Source: Caballeronia peredens
GTDB taxonomy: Bacteria; Pseudomonadota; Gammaproteobacteria; Burkholderiales; Burkholderiaceae
Direction: 5' to 3'
DNA length: 64,000 nucleotides
Assembly (NCBI GenBank): GCA_001544595.2
Contig: FCOH02000029.1
Location: forward strand, 1-64,000
The position numbers and the translations under genes are program-made. Numbering within the stretch: the stretch's first letter is position 1; every line of letters starts with the position of its first letter. This document shows, piece after piece, positions 17,520 through 26,434 of the stretch. The notes under the pieces are model-generated. The model was not told the DNA's origin, did no database searches, and saw only the letters and a program-made list of their open reading frames with translations.

Positions 17520-18398
17520 TCAGTGCTGCACGCCCCAGCGCCGCACCGTGACGCGCTCGATGTTATCGAAGACGAGATGCTCTACCGCCAGCCCGATCAC
17601 GATGACCGCGGCTAGCCCCGCGAACACGCGGTCCGTATAAAGCTCGTTGCGGTTCTGGAAGATGTACCAGCCGAGACCGCCCTTGCCCGAACTCGCGCCG
17701 AACACGAGTTCCGCCGCAATCAGCGTGCGCCACGCGAACGCCCAGCCCACGCGCAGGCCCGCGAGAATCGACGGCAGCGCGGCGGGCACGAGAATCAGCA
17801 TCACGTGGCGCAGGCCACCCAGGCCGTAATTGCGGCCCGTCATGCGCAAGGTCGAGGGCACCGCCTGAAAACCCGCATACGTGTTCAGCGCGAGCGGCCA
17901 CAACACCGAATGCACGAGCACGAAGAGCAGGCTGCCGGTGCCGAGACCGAACCAAAGCAACGCGAGCGGCAACAGCGCGATGGACGGCAGCGGATTGAAC
18001 ATCGCGGTGAGCATCGAGAGAATGTCGCGGCCGATGCGCGTGGACACCGCAAGCGACGTCAGCGCGAACGCGAGCAGCGCGCCCAGCAGATAGCCGCGCA
18101 GCAGGACCGACATCGATATGCCGATCTTCGCAATCAGCTCGCCCGACGCGATACCTTGCACGAACGCGACGAACGTGGCGCTGAAGGTCGGCAGCAGCAG
18201 ATCGTTATCGACGACACGCGCGGCGATCTCCCACAGCGCGATCAGCACGATCGCGATGATCGACTTGCGCAGCCACGAACGATCCGCGAGACGTTTCGTG
18301 AGCGGCAGCGGCGCTTCGTGTTCGAGGTTCGCGGGCGCCGCGGGCTGGACTTCGTACTCGGGCCGCACCGGCGGCGCGATCAGATTGGGCGTGCTCAT
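17520..18398 (-). CDS. ABC transporter permease, sulfonate/taurine/nitrate type
   Basis: Protein of 292 residues, last gene of a four-gene minus-strand operon. After a polar N-terminus of about 45 residues there are six or so membrane segments, and the binding-protein-dependent transport motif (EAA-like loop) lies in the region around RVGWAFAWRTLIAAELVFGASSGKGGLG, close to SsuC/TauC. It should form the inner-membrane channel for the importer whose ATPase and binding protein lie just upstream. Its ATG overlaps the ATPase stop by four bases. The ligand is inferred to be a sulfonate or similar small organosulfur compound because a TauD-like enzyme heads the operon. Confidence 0.9.
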   Translation of the reverse strand: MSTPNLIAPPVRPEYEVQPAAPANLEHEAPLPLTKRLADRSWLRKSIIAIVLIALWEIAARVVDNDLLLPTFSATFVAFVQGIASGELIAKIGISMSVLLRGYLLGALLAFALTSLAVSTRIGRDILSMLTAMFNPLPSIALLPLALLWFGLGTGSLLFVLVHSVLWPLALNTYAGFQAVPSTLRMTGRNYGLGGLRHVMLILVPAALPSILAGLRVGWAFAWRTLIAAELVFGASSGKGGLGWYIFQNRNELYTDRVFAGLAAVIVIGLAVEHLVFDNIERVTVRRWGVQH

Positions 18399-19219
18399 TG
18401 CGCGACCTCTTCTTCGAACAACAAACGATGAATGCGCGCCACGCTCTGCTGAAACTCTCCGCGACCCATGCTTTCCTGCGTGTATTGATGACTGTTCAGT
18501 TCGGCGCGCACGCGTCCCGGATGCGGCGTGAGCAACAGAATCCGATTGCCGACGATGAGCGCTTCCTCGATCGAATGCGTGACGAACAACAAGGTGAAAC
18601 GCTCGTCGCTCCAGAGGCGCAGCAGTTCTTCCTGCATGCGGCGGCGCGTGAGCGCATCGAGCGCGGCGAAGGGCTCGTCCATCAGCAGGACGCGCGGCTG
18701 CATCGCGAGCGCGCGCGCAATCGCGACGCGCTGCTTCATGCCGCCCGAGAGCGTGTGCGGATACGCATCCGCGAATTTGGCGAGACCGACCTTGTCGAGA
18801 TAATGCAGCGCGCGCTCACGCGCTTCGGCGCGGCCGAGCTTGCGCGCGACGCGCAGCGGAAAGACCACGTTCTGCAAGACGGTCTTCCACGGCGGCAACT
18901 GATCGAACTCCTGGAACACGACGATGCGGTCCGCGCCCGGCCCGCGCACGCGTTCGCCGCCTAGCTCGATACTGCCCGCGACCGGCTCGATGAAACCCGC
19001 GACCGCCTTGAGCAAGGTCGACTTGCCGCAGCCCGAAGGCCCGAGCAGCACGAAGCGGTCGGCACCGTAGACATCGAAGCTGACATCGTGCGTCGCGCGC
19101 ACGAGGCGCTCCGGCGTGCGATATTCGAGCGTGACGTTCTTGGCGCTGAGCAGCTTGCCGCTGGTGAAAGCGTCAGCTTCGGCTTCGCGGGAATACAGCG
19201 CTTGAGGATTGGCGGCCAT
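18395..19219 (-). CDS. ABC transporter ATP-binding protein, sulfonate/taurine type
   Basis: Protein of 274 residues. Walker A GPSGCGKST (about residue 59), Q-loop VFQEFDQLPPWKTV, signature LSGGMKQRVAIARALA, Walker B VLLMDEPFAALD and the switch histidine in FVTHSIEEA are all present; the sequence resembles SsuB/TauB/NrtD. It powers import with the permease downstream (four-base overlap) and the binding protein upstream. A 119-base gap separates it from the binding-protein gene, longer than elsewhere in the operon, which could hold an internal regulatory element or just spacing. Confidence 0.93.
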   Translation of the reverse strand: MAANPQALYSREAEADAFTSGKLLSAKNVTLEYRTPERLVRATHDVSFDVYGADRFVLLGPSGCGKSTLLKAVAGFIEPVAGSIELGGERVRGPGADRIVVFQEFDQLPPWKTVLQNVVFPLRVARKLGRAEARERALHYLDKVGLAKFADAYPHTLSGGMKQRVAIARALAMQPRVLLMDEPFAALDALTRRRMQEELLRLWSDERFTLLFVTHSIEEALIVGNRILLLTPHPGRVRAELNSHQYTQESMGRGEFQQSVARIHRLLFEEEVAQ

Positions 19220-19338
19220 GGGTGTGCTGGATCGGATGTGCTGAAACGCAAACGATCACGATACCGGCGCGCGGCATCTGCGCGAACCAATCATTGCGCA
19301 TATCCAATCCGCGATTGCCGATAAGCGTTTGCTTCAGA

Positions 19339-20361
19339 TCAGCTGCCGTCTTTCGTCGCGGGATCGCTGAAGAAATAGTCCTGCCACGACTTCGGCTCGT
19401 TCCTGATCGCGCCGACGCGATGCATGAACTGCGCGAGCGCGAACGTGTTCTGCGGCGCGACCTTGAACTGCACCGAAGGATCCTTGATCACCTTGATCAG
19501 CAGGTCGCGATCGATCTTCGCGTTGTTCACGCGCAGATAGATGTCGGCGGCCTGCTCGGGATGCTGCGTCACATAGCGCGCGGCATCGTTGAGACCCGCC
19601 ACGAACGCGCGATACGTCTTCGGGTTCTCGTTGCGGAACTTCTCGGTCGCGTACAGCACCGTCGCGGAGCTCGGTCCGCCGAGCACGTCGTATGAATTGA
19701 GCACGATATGCGCCTTCGGATTGCCCGCGAGTTCCTGCTGCTGGAACGGCGGATTGCCGAAATGCGCGTTGATTTCCGTGCCGCCCGCGATGACCGCCGC
19801 CGTCGCATCGGGATGCGGCACGGCTTGCGTGAGCTTGTCGAGACGATCGAACTGCTTGTCGCCCCAGGTTTTCGCGGCCGCGTATTGCAGGATGCGCGAC
19901 TGCACCGACACGCCGACGGCCGGCACCGCGATGCGGTCCTTTTCAGTGAAATCGGCGATGGTCTTCACGCGCGGATCGTTCGATACCAGGTAATACGGGA
20001 AGTTGCCGAGCGACGCCACGCCCTTCACATTCTGCCGCCCGTGCGTGCGATCCCAGATCGTGAGCAACGGACCGACGCCCGCCGCGGCGATATCGACCGA
20101 ACCCGACAGCAGCGCATCGTTGATGCTCGCGCCGCCCGACAGCTTGACCCAGTCAACCTTGATATCGAGGCCTTCCTTCTTGCCTTCCTGTTCGATGAAC
20201 TTCTGATCGCGCGCGACGTTGAGCAACAGATACACCACGCCGAATTGCTCCGCGATGCGCAGCGTGCCTTCGGCGCGTGCATTCGTCGACGTGATGCCGA
20301 GCGTCACCGCGAGCGTGGCGACGAGCGCGCGAACGGCGCCCTTCCCTGTTCGAGAAAGCAT
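19339..20361 (-). CDS. ABC transporter substrate-binding protein, sulfonate/NMT1-like
   Basis: Protein of 340 residues from the ATG at 20361 (MLSRTGKGAVRALV), chosen because a typical signal peptide follows, with cleavage expected after NARA near residue 30. The upstream in-frame extension overlaps the dioxygenase gene and is not signal-like. The mature part belongs to the SsuA/NMT1 periplasmic binding family with LRIAEQFGVVYLLLNVARD and DWVKLSGGASINDALLSGSVDIAAAGVGP near the N-terminus. It should capture the ligand for the permease/ATPase pair downstream. It follows the TauD-like gene by 35 bases, which suggests cotranscription. Confidence 0.9.
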   Translation of the reverse strand: MLSRTGKGAVRALVATLAVTLGITSTNARAEGTLRIAEQFGVVYLLLNVARDQKFIEQEGKKEGLDIKVDWVKLSGGASINDALLSGSVDIAAAGVGPLLTIWDRTHGRQNVKGVASLGNFPYYLVSNDPRVKTIADFTEKDRIAVPAVGVSVQSRILQYAAAKTWGDKQFDRLDKLTQAVPHPDATAAVIAGGTEINAHFGNPPFQQQELAGNPKAHIVLNSYDVLGGPSSATVLYATEKFRNENPKTYRAFVAGLNDAARYVTQHPEQAADIYLRVNNAKIDRDLLIKVIKDPSVQFKVAPQNTFALAQFMHRVGAIRNEPKSWQDYFFSDPATKDGS

Positions 20362-20396
20362 GAGTGAAACCCCGGAATGCAAAGATGTTGTTGGTC

Positions 20397-21311
20397 TTAG
20401 AAAGGCGCGTCGCCTTCGATGGTCGTGCGATACAGCTTGCGGCGCTGATCGTCGGGCGTGCCCGCCGCGAGATGCATGACCGAGCGGTTGTCCCAGAAGA
20501 CCATGTCGCCCGCGCGCCACTGATGCCGGTAGATGAATTCCGGCCGCGTGCTGAACGCATACAGTTCGGCGAGCAACGCGCGGCTTTCGTCTTCGGGCAA
20601 GCCGATTACGCGCGTCGTGAAATGCTCGCTGACGAACAGTGCGCGGCGCTTCGTCTCCGGATGCGTGCGCACGATCGGATGCGTCACCGGCCTGACCTGC
20701 GCGATTTGCTCGGCGGAGAGATTCGGCCGCCACGGGCTGCGCTTCTGAAGCTCGCCGTACTTCGCGAGATAGGTGTGCTCGGCGACGCGGCCTTCGACGG
20801 CATGCTTCAGATGCGCGGGCAACGCGTCCCACGCGAGATGCTGATTGGCGAACAGCGTGTCGCCGCCGACGGCCGGCAATTCCTGCGCATGCAACAGCGA
20901 ACCGAGGCTCGGCTTTTCCTTGTACGAGAGGTCCGAGTGCCAGAAATGGCCGGCATCGCCCAGGCCGATCGGCTTGCCGTTCTCGACGATGTTCGACACG
21001 ATCAGCACTTCGGGATGTCCCGCGAGGCCGAACTGATGCAGCACGTGAATCTGCAACGGGCCGAAGCGCTTGCTGAAGGCGACCTGTTCGTCGGGCGTGA
21101 TGCGCTGATCGCGAAACACGAGAACGTGATGATCCAGATGCGCCCGATGAATGCGCGCGAAATCCGACTGCGAAAGCGGTTTCGAGAGATCGAGGCCGAT
21201 CACTTCGGCGCCGAGCGGCGCGTCGAAGGGGCGAATCTCGATGAGTTGATCGGCGGCGGGTGTTTCGAGTGTTGCGGAGGCGGTCTGAATCGTCACGGTC
21301 GAATCGGTCAC
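20397..21311 (-). CDS. TauD/TfdA-family Fe(II)/2-oxoglutarate dioxygenase
   Basis: Protein of 304 residues, GTG start at 21311 with a weak ribosome site. The facial triad is visible as His125-x-Asp127 (HFWHSDLSY) and His280 (SVMHLAAG), and an arginine in RKLYRTTIEGD near the C-terminus can bind 2-oxoglutarate. Family members hydroxylate taurine, alkylsulfonates, sulfate esters or 2,4-D, releasing sulfite or sulfate in the sulfur cases. Being first in an operon with a sulfonate-type ABC importer, an organosulfur scavenging role is likely; taurine itself is not proven. Expression under sulfur starvation would be expected, but no CysB/Cbl site could be assigned. Confidence 0.88.
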   Translation of the reverse strand: MTDSTVTIQTASATLETPAADQLIEIRPFDAPLGAEVIGLDLSKPLSQSDFARIHRAHLDHHVLVFRDQRITPDEQVAFSKRFGPLQIHVLHQFGLAGHPEVLIVSNIVENGKPIGLGDAGHFWHSDLSYKEKPSLGSLLHAQELPAVGGDTLFANQHLAWDALPAHLKHAVEGRVAEHTYLAKYGELQKRSPWRPNLSAEQIAQVRPVTHPIVRTHPETKRRALFVSEHFTTRVIGLPEDESRALLAELYAFSTRPEFIYRHQWRAGDMVFWDNRSVMHLAAGTPDDQRRKLYRTTIEGDAPF

Positions 21312-21478
21312 TTCGGGGAAGCGATCAATCTAACGCGTGACGATTCGCCGGGCAACGAAGCATCTGCGATTTGGATATCAGCGAACGCTATAAGGCTGCA
21401 TCATCGGTTCGCCGGCGCCGGACGCGATGCATCAGGCCGGTCAGCACCGCCGGAAAACGTGCCGCGCTTCCGAATGCT

Positions 21479-22648
21479 TCATTCGTCGGCGGCGTCGAAA
21501 GGCAATTCGACCTGCACGGGTTCGACGAAGCCGCTTTCGTCGCGCCCCGACAGCGCACTCACGCGCACCCCGAGCAGCCGGATCCGGCGATCGAGCACGA
21601 TGCGCTTCAGGCATTCGGTCGCTGCGCGGCGAATTTCGAGCGGATCGGCCGTGGCGACGGGAATCGTCAGGTCGCGCGTGACGGTGCGGAAGTCGTCGAA
21701 ACGCAGCTTGATGCCCACCGTGCGCCCGAGATAGCCCTTGCGCTGCAGATCTTCCGCCACGCGCGTGCAAAGCTGCGTGAACTCGACGGAAAGCGTCGCG
21801 CGATCGTGCTTCGGATGAAAGTCGCGCTCGAAGGTCGTTTCGCGGCTCATCGACTTGGGCTCAGAGCTGACGACGACCGGCCGCTCATCCTGCCCCTGCG
21901 CGATGCGCGCGAGCCACGCCGCATAGGTGTGGCCGAAATGCGTCTGCAGAAGGCCGAGATCGGCCGCGGCGATATCGCCGACCGTGACGATGCCGAGCGC
22001 CGCCAGTTTCTCGTTCGCCTTCGGGCCGATGCCGTTCACCTTGCGCGCGGCGAGCGGCCAGATGCGCGTTTCGAGGTCGTTCATCGTGAGGATAGTCAGG
22101 CCGTCGGGCTTGTCGAGCTCCGAGCCGATCTTCGCCAGCAGCTTGTTCGGCGCGATGCAGATGGAGCACGTCAAACCGGTCGCCTCGTTCACGGCGTCCT
22201 TTATGCGCCGGCCGATGTCGGCGGATTCGCCCGGCAGATCGCTCACGTCGAGATAGATTTCGTCGATTCCGCGATTCTCGATTTGCGTCGTGAACGTGGC
22301 CGCCGCCGCCTTGAACAAGCGCGAGTAATGACGATACGACTCGAAATCGGTCGGCAGCAAGATGGCGTCGGGCGCGAGCTGCGCGGCCTTCATCATGCCC
22401 ATTGCGGAGAACACGCCGAATTTGCGCGCCTCATACGTGGACGTGGTCACGACGCCGCGGCCCGCGTAATCGCGCAGCCGTCTGAAACGTCGTGTGCCGT
22501 CGGGAAGCGTTTCCGGCGTGGCGCTGCGGCCGCCGCCGACCACGACCGGCATGCCGCGCAGTTCCGGATAGCGCAGCAGTTCGACCGATGCGAAGAACGC
22601 ATCCATGTCGAGATGCGCGATGCGGCGGGGAGCAGACTGCGCGTCCAT
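21479..22648 (-). CDS. dinB: DNA polymerase IV (Y-family translesion polymerase)
   Basis: Protein of 389 residues from the ATG at 22648 (MDAQSAPRRIAHLDMDAFF); the longer upstream frame is rejected because the catalytic motif begins immediately here. Palm residues Asp14, Asp129 and Glu130 (GIDEIYLDVSD) are present. The helix-hairpin-helix ARKVNGIGPKANEKLAALGI and little-finger domain follow. The C-terminal VQVELPFD is a plausible beta-clamp binding peptide. A modest insertion after VVVGGG (about residues 41-62) compared with the E. coli enzyme is typical of a proteobacterial DinB subgroup. A LexA box lies 129 bases upstream, so SOS induction is likely. Confidence 0.95.
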   Translation of the reverse strand: MDAQSAPRRIAHLDMDAFFASVELLRYPELRGMPVVVGGGRSATPETLPDGTRRFRRLRDYAGRGVVTTSTYEARKFGVFSAMGMMKAAQLAPDAILLPTDFESYRHYSRLFKAAAATFTTQIENRGIDEIYLDVSDLPGESADIGRRIKDAVNEATGLTCSICIAPNKLLAKIGSELDKPDGLTILTMNDLETRIWPLAARKVNGIGPKANEKLAALGIVTVGDIAAADLGLLQTHFGHTYAAWLARIAQGQDERPVVVSSEPKSMSRETTFERDFHPKHDRATLSVEFTQLCTRVAEDLQRKGYLGRTVGIKLRFDDFRTVTRDLTIPVATADPLEIRRAATECLKRIVLDRRIRLLGVRVSALSGRDESGFVEPVQVELPFDAADE

Positions 22649-22776
22649 TCGTGTGATCAGAGCGCCCGGGCGCTCGCCGCGCTCCAGGCCAAACGGACAA
22701 GGAAAGATGCGTGAAACATGCCGTGGCGCGACCACGGCGCGCGTGGCAGCGGCGTGGCAAGGAAAGGAAATGGCTT

Positions 22777-22794
22777 ACTGTACATCCATACAGT
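22777..22794 (-). promoter_or_regulatory. LexA (SOS) box upstream of dinB
   Basis: ACTGTACATCCATACAGT is a nearly perfect inverted repeat containing CTGT-N8-ACAG, the LexA operator of enterobacteria and betaproteobacteria. It lies 129 bases before the dinB ATG and 40 bases past the stop of the upstream minus-strand gene, so it fits dinB repression. Binding itself is inferred. Confidence 0.8.
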
Positions 22795-22833
22795 GATTTG
22801 CGCCAGAGGCTTCGCGGGCGGACTTGCGCTCAT

Positions 22834-23199
22834 TCACTCCGGCGTGCGCTTTTCCGCGAGCGCGCGGCGGCAATCGTCGAAAACCTGCCGCACCACGTCC
22901 GATTGATAGTTGAGGTCTTCGCTGTCGAGGATTTCCTCGACAGCATCGCGCGCCCAGTCCGCTTCGAGCAGCGCGCAATGTTGCGTGGCGATTTCACGCG
23001 CGATGGCGGCGAGCTTCGCGATTGTGAGCCAGTCCGCCAGCCGCTGATGCCGTTCGAGCCACTTGTGCGCCGCCTGCACGTGAAAGGCTGCCGCGGGCCA
23101 GTCGCCGTTCAGATAGAACGCGCCGAGGCTGCCGCACGTGAGCCAGCACAGCAATTCGACGCGGTCGCGGGCACTGAGGGTACGAGGCACATCGTTCAT
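22834..23199 (-). CDS. Conserved-looking small cytoplasmic protein of unknown function
   Basis: Protein of 121 residues from the ATG at 23199 (MNDVPRTLSARDRVEL), with GAAGG upstream; an in-frame extension to 23280 has no ribosome site. It is predicted helical and soluble with two tryptophan-rich stretches, WLTCGSLGAFYLNGDWPAAA and HKWLERHQRLADWL, and an acidic AVEEILDSEDLNYQSD segment. No domain is recognised. It precedes the LexA box and dinB on the same strand but is not obviously part of their unit. Normal codon use supports it as a real gene. Confidence 0.65.
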   Translation of the reverse strand: MNDVPRTLSARDRVELLCWLTCGSLGAFYLNGDWPAAAFHVQAAHKWLERHQRLADWLTIAKLAAIAREIATQHCALLEADWARDAVEEILDSEDLNYQSDVVRQVFDDCRRALAEKRTPE

Positions 23200-23500
23200 G
23201 GCGGCCTTCACGAGGGACGATCGACGGATGCGAAAAACGCACGGCGTTTCGTATGAAATCCGTATGAAACAAGATAGCACGGGATGGTGCGGCGCGGCAC
23301 TGCCATCACGCTGCGCAGCGGGCCTTTACGGTGCGCTGGCGAACGCTCGCTGCGCCATACGGAGAGAACGCGCGGATCGCTCGCGCGGTGCACTCATTTA
23401 TCGCTAATTCGCGCGGCATAACCTGATTTCCGTCGGCCCCACTCATCGCTCCCATTCATCGACTCAATGAGCGGCCGCTTTTCAACGACGGAGGTGCATC
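23200..23500. other. Intergenic region with no visible feature
   Basis: About 300 bases between the 121-residue hypothetical gene (leftward) and the DUF3563 gene (rightward). It must hold both promoters. I saw no repeat, RNA gene or small ORF with a ribosome site other than the ACGGAGGTG site of the DUF3563 gene at its right end. Confidence 0.4.
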
Positions 23501-23689
23501 ATGTTTGAACGTTTCTCGCAGTCCCTCGGCAGCTTTTTCTCCGACCACCATGCTCGCGACGAATACCTCTCTTCATCGAGCGATCTCGCCGAACTCGAGC
23601 GCCGCATGCGCGAAGTGGAAACGCAGGACCATATGTACAACATGCATTTCTATAGCTCGTCCGGCGGGCGGCACTACGACGACCACTGA
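23501..23689 (+). CDS. DUF3563 family small protein
   Basis: Protein of 62 residues with a strong ribosome site (GGAGGTG) before the ATG. The DEYLSSSSDLAELERRMREVE stretch matches the DUF3563 family, small proteins common in Burkholderiaceae. The rest is polar, ending in a His/Asp-rich tail. It has no signal peptide or membrane segment. The function of the family is unknown. Convergent with the response regulator, 11 bases away. Confidence 0.8.
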   Translation: MFERFSQSLGSFFSDHHARDEYLSSSSDLAELERRMREVETQDHMYNMHFYSSSGGRHYDDH

Positions 23690-23700
23690 GCGAAAGCGGG

Positions 23701-24384
23701 CTACTTCGCGTCCTCGCGGCCGGCCTGCCCGAGCATCACGGTCCAGCCGAGTCCGCGCACGTTGCGAATGACGCTCGCACCGAACTTCTTGCGCACGGAA
23801 TGGATGAGCACGTCGACCGCGTTGCTCTCCACTTCCTTGCCCCAGCCGTACAGGCGATCCTCCAGCTGATCGCGCGAGAAGATCGTGCCGGGGCGTTCGA
23901 GCAGCGCGTGCATCAGCGCGAACTCGCGCGCCGACAGCACGCCCGAACACTCGCCGCAGGTCAGCGTGCGCTGATCGAGGTTGAGGTTGAGGGAATCGTC
24001 GCCGAGCCGCGAGATCGCGTAGCCCGCTTTTCTGCGCAGCACCGCGCGGATGCGCGCGAGCAGCTCGGGCATCAGGAAAGGCTTGAGCAGATAGTCGTCG
24101 GCGCCGAGATCGAGGCCTTGCACGCGCGTGTCGAGATCGTCGCGCGCGGTGAGGATCAGCACCGGCGTCGCGTTGCCCGCCGTGCGCGCCTGGCGCAGCA
24201 GTTCGATGCCGGTCATGCCGGGCAGGCCGAGATCGAGCAGCACCACGGTGTAATCGGCGGCGTTCAGCGCCTCGCGGCCGGCGTTGCCGTCGCGTACCCA
24301 GTCGACGGCGTAGTCGGCATCCTTGAGTGCACGCATCAGGCTCGTGCCGATCTGCACGTCGTCTTCGATGAGGAGAATTCGCAT
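23701..24384 (-). CDS. OmpR/PhoB-type response regulator (QseB/PmrA-like)
   Basis: Protein of 227 residues from the ATG at 24384 (MRILLIEDDVQIG). The receiver domain (about 1-115) has the acidic pocket EDD, phospho-acceptor Asp51 in LLDLGLPG and the conserved Lys in DDYLLKPF. The C-terminal winged helix (about 130-220) has the ALMHALLERPGTIFSRDQLEDRLYG and VDVLIHSVRKKFG signatures of the QseB/PmrA/TctD group. Its cognate kinase lies upstream on the same strand but 219 bases away and in kinase-first order, so the regulator may also have its own promoter. Target genes are unknown. Confidence 0.93.
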   Translation of the reverse strand: MRILLIEDDVQIGTSLMRALKDADYAVDWVRDGNAGREALNAADYTVVLLDLGLPGMTGIELLRQARTAGNATPVLILTARDDLDTRVQGLDLGADDYLLKPFLMPELLARIRAVLRRKAGYAISRLGDDSLNLNLDQRTLTCGECSGVLSAREFALMHALLERPGTIFSRDQLEDRLYGWGKEVESNAVDVLIHSVRKKFGASVIRNVRGLGWTVMLGQAGREDAK

Positions 24385-24603
24385 GTTCCACCCCGCACCA
24401 GCGAAACACAGCGGACCGCACGGCATCGCGCCGCCATACGGACCGAAATGGCGCATGCCCCGCGCGCCGGCGATGCAGCGTAAAGCGGGTCGAATAGCAC
24501 GTCCGGTCTTTTTATTGCCCTTGACTGACCGGTGCCGACGACTCGCGCCACGCAGCGAATGCATTGTAATCGGCGCAAATTCGCGCGCCTATCCCTATGC
24601 GAT

Positions 24604-25956
24604 TCATGCGGATGCCGGCGCGGCTGCCGTGGCGCGCTCCTTCACTTCCTCGAGCGGAAATCCGATCGACGCGACGATGCCCGATCGTCCGTCGTCGCGA
24701 TTGCGCAGCGTGACGTCGCCGCCGTAGCGCGCCGCGATCGCCTTCACGATCGACAAGCCGAGGCCGCTGCCCTCGATATCCGGATTCGCCCGGAAAAAGC
24801 GGTCGAACACGCGCGGCAGCAACGCTTCGTCGATGCCCGGGCCAGTGTCGATCACGTCGACCCAGATCATGTCGCCGTCGCGCCGCATGTGCAGATCGAT
24901 GGTGCCGCCGTCCGGCGTATAGCGCACCGCATTCGACACGAGGTTCTTGACCGCCATGCCGATGTCCGTCTCGATCGCGCGGACATGCGCGCTCACCATC
25001 TCCTCGGCGCCGATGTCGAGACCGCGGGCGAGCGCGATCGGCAGCACGTCCGCGACGGCGCCGGTCACGATCTCCGACAGATCCACGCGCGTGAGCGGCG
25101 CGCCGTTCATCGGTGCGTCGGCGCGCGCCATCCGCAGAAGCTGCGTGATGAGACTGCCGCTGCGCGCGATGCCCTTGCGCAATTCCTGAAAACGCTCCTG
25201 ATTGCCGGCCACGATATGCGGCGCCAGATTGTCCGCCTGAAGCTGAAGCGCGGTGAGCGGCGTGCGCAGTTCGTGCGCGGCATCCGCGATGAACTTGCGC
25301 TCCTTTTCGATGGACATCGCGAGGCGCTCGATCATCGTGTTGATCGAATGGATGAAGGGCGCGATTTCGGTGGGCACGCCGACCGTCGGCAGCGGCTGGA
25401 GATGCGCGGCGTCGATGGCCTGCACTTCCGCGCCGAGTTGCGTAAGCTGCCGCAGCGAGCGCCGCACGACGAACGCGACCGCGATCCACACGAGCGGCAG
25501 CAGCACGGCGATCGGCCAGAGCGTGACGGTGGCGGCTTCCTGCGTGATCTCGCGGCGCACGGACGAGCGTTGCGCGACCTGAATGGTCATCGTCGGCTCC
25601 TGGCGCGTGAAGATGCGCCAGTGTTCGTCGTTGACCGTGACGCCGGAGAAGCCCGACGTCGCGTCGCGCGGAAAATGCGTGGACGGATCGGTCGTGCGGA
25701 ACGGCAGCGCCTCGTCCGGCTTCCACACGACCACCACGACGTCGCGGTCGTCCTGCGAGCCGCGCGCGGGATTGGTCGGAATGCCCTCGGCAAAGCCGTC
25801 GCGCATGCGCGCCGCCACCTGTTCGAGACGCATGTCGAGCAGCGCGCTCATGCCCGTCTTGCTCAACTGATACGAGCTCACGCCCTGCACCACGCCGACC
25901 ACGCTCACGAGCAGTCCCAGCGCGACGACCAGTTGATTTTTCAGCGATTTGATCAT
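24604..25956 (-). CDS. Two-component sensor histidine kinase (QseC/TctE-like)
   Basis: Protein of 450 residues from the ATG at 25956 (MIKSLKNQLVVALGLL). Two membrane segments (about residues 9-30 and 147-166) flank a periplasmic sensor of about 115 residues. A HAMP-like linker is followed by the HisKA domain with the phospho-acceptor His228 in ADAAHELRTPL, then the ATPase domain with N-box KNLVSNAVRY, G1 DTGPGI and G2 GSGLGLSIV. The design matches QseC/TctE/PmrB kinases. It presumably phosphorylates the response regulator encoded downstream; the signal is unknown. Confidence 0.93.
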   Translation of the reverse strand: MIKSLKNQLVVALGLLVSVVGVVQGVSSYQLSKTGMSALLDMRLEQVAARMRDGFAEGIPTNPARGSQDDRDVVVVVWKPDEALPFRTTDPSTHFPRDATSGFSGVTVNDEHWRIFTRQEPTMTIQVAQRSSVRREITQEAATVTLWPIAVLLPLVWIAVAFVVRRSLRQLTQLGAEVQAIDAAHLQPLPTVGVPTEIAPFIHSINTMIERLAMSIEKERKFIADAAHELRTPLTALQLQADNLAPHIVAGNQERFQELRKGIARSGSLITQLLRMARADAPMNGAPLTRVDLSEIVTGAVADVLPIALARGLDIGAEEMVSAHVRAIETDIGMAVKNLVSNAVRYTPDGGTIDLHMRRDGDMIWVDVIDTGPGIDEALLPRVFDRFFRANPDIEGSGLGLSIVKAIAARYGGDVTLRNRDDGRSGIVASIGFPLEEVKERATAAAPASA

Positions 25957-26434
25957 GCGAGTCCGCCGCTTCGGAAAGGGAGAAGGCGAATCAGGCGGCG
26001 CTTGATCCGCCCGTTCGATTCTAGGCGACATTCCCGGGGATTTCGGTCTGAAAGAAGACATGGACGTGGCCCGAGCGCGGTGCGCTCCGGCGAAAAAGCG
26101 GCGCCGGTCCGGTCGGAACCGACGCCCAAGGGCTGAGGAGTTACGAGGATGTGGAACGGAGCTGGAAGCACTCGGGGAAGCACTGTCCGTCCACGAGACC
26201 CAGCTTAGTGACGAAGAATTAGCGATTAATGAGGGCGCCGCCAGGCCAGGTCCAGCAGTGTTCGGCGCGTAGGGATAACATTGCATGCGGCGCTTTCTTG
26301 TCGACGACATTGCCCGGGCTGCAAGGAATCTGCAAGTTTGAGCGTCGCCGCCGAATTTTTCTTCCATCGAGCATCGCCCGGCCGTGCGCATCGTCAAGAC
26401 GTGCGCGGCGGGCGCCATGCCTTTCAAGAACCGC
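25957..26434. other. Divergent intergenic region, nothing recognised
   Basis: About 480 bases between the sensor kinase (leftward) and the DHA2-type MFS gene (rightward). Both promoters must lie here. Short frames in it lack ribosome sites and domain character. No repeats or RNA-like structure stood out. Confidence 0.4.

Noticed and set aside
20362..20832. N-terminal extension of the sulfonate-type binding protein
   Set aside because: It overlaps the dioxygenase gene and would bury the signal peptide that starts at 20361.
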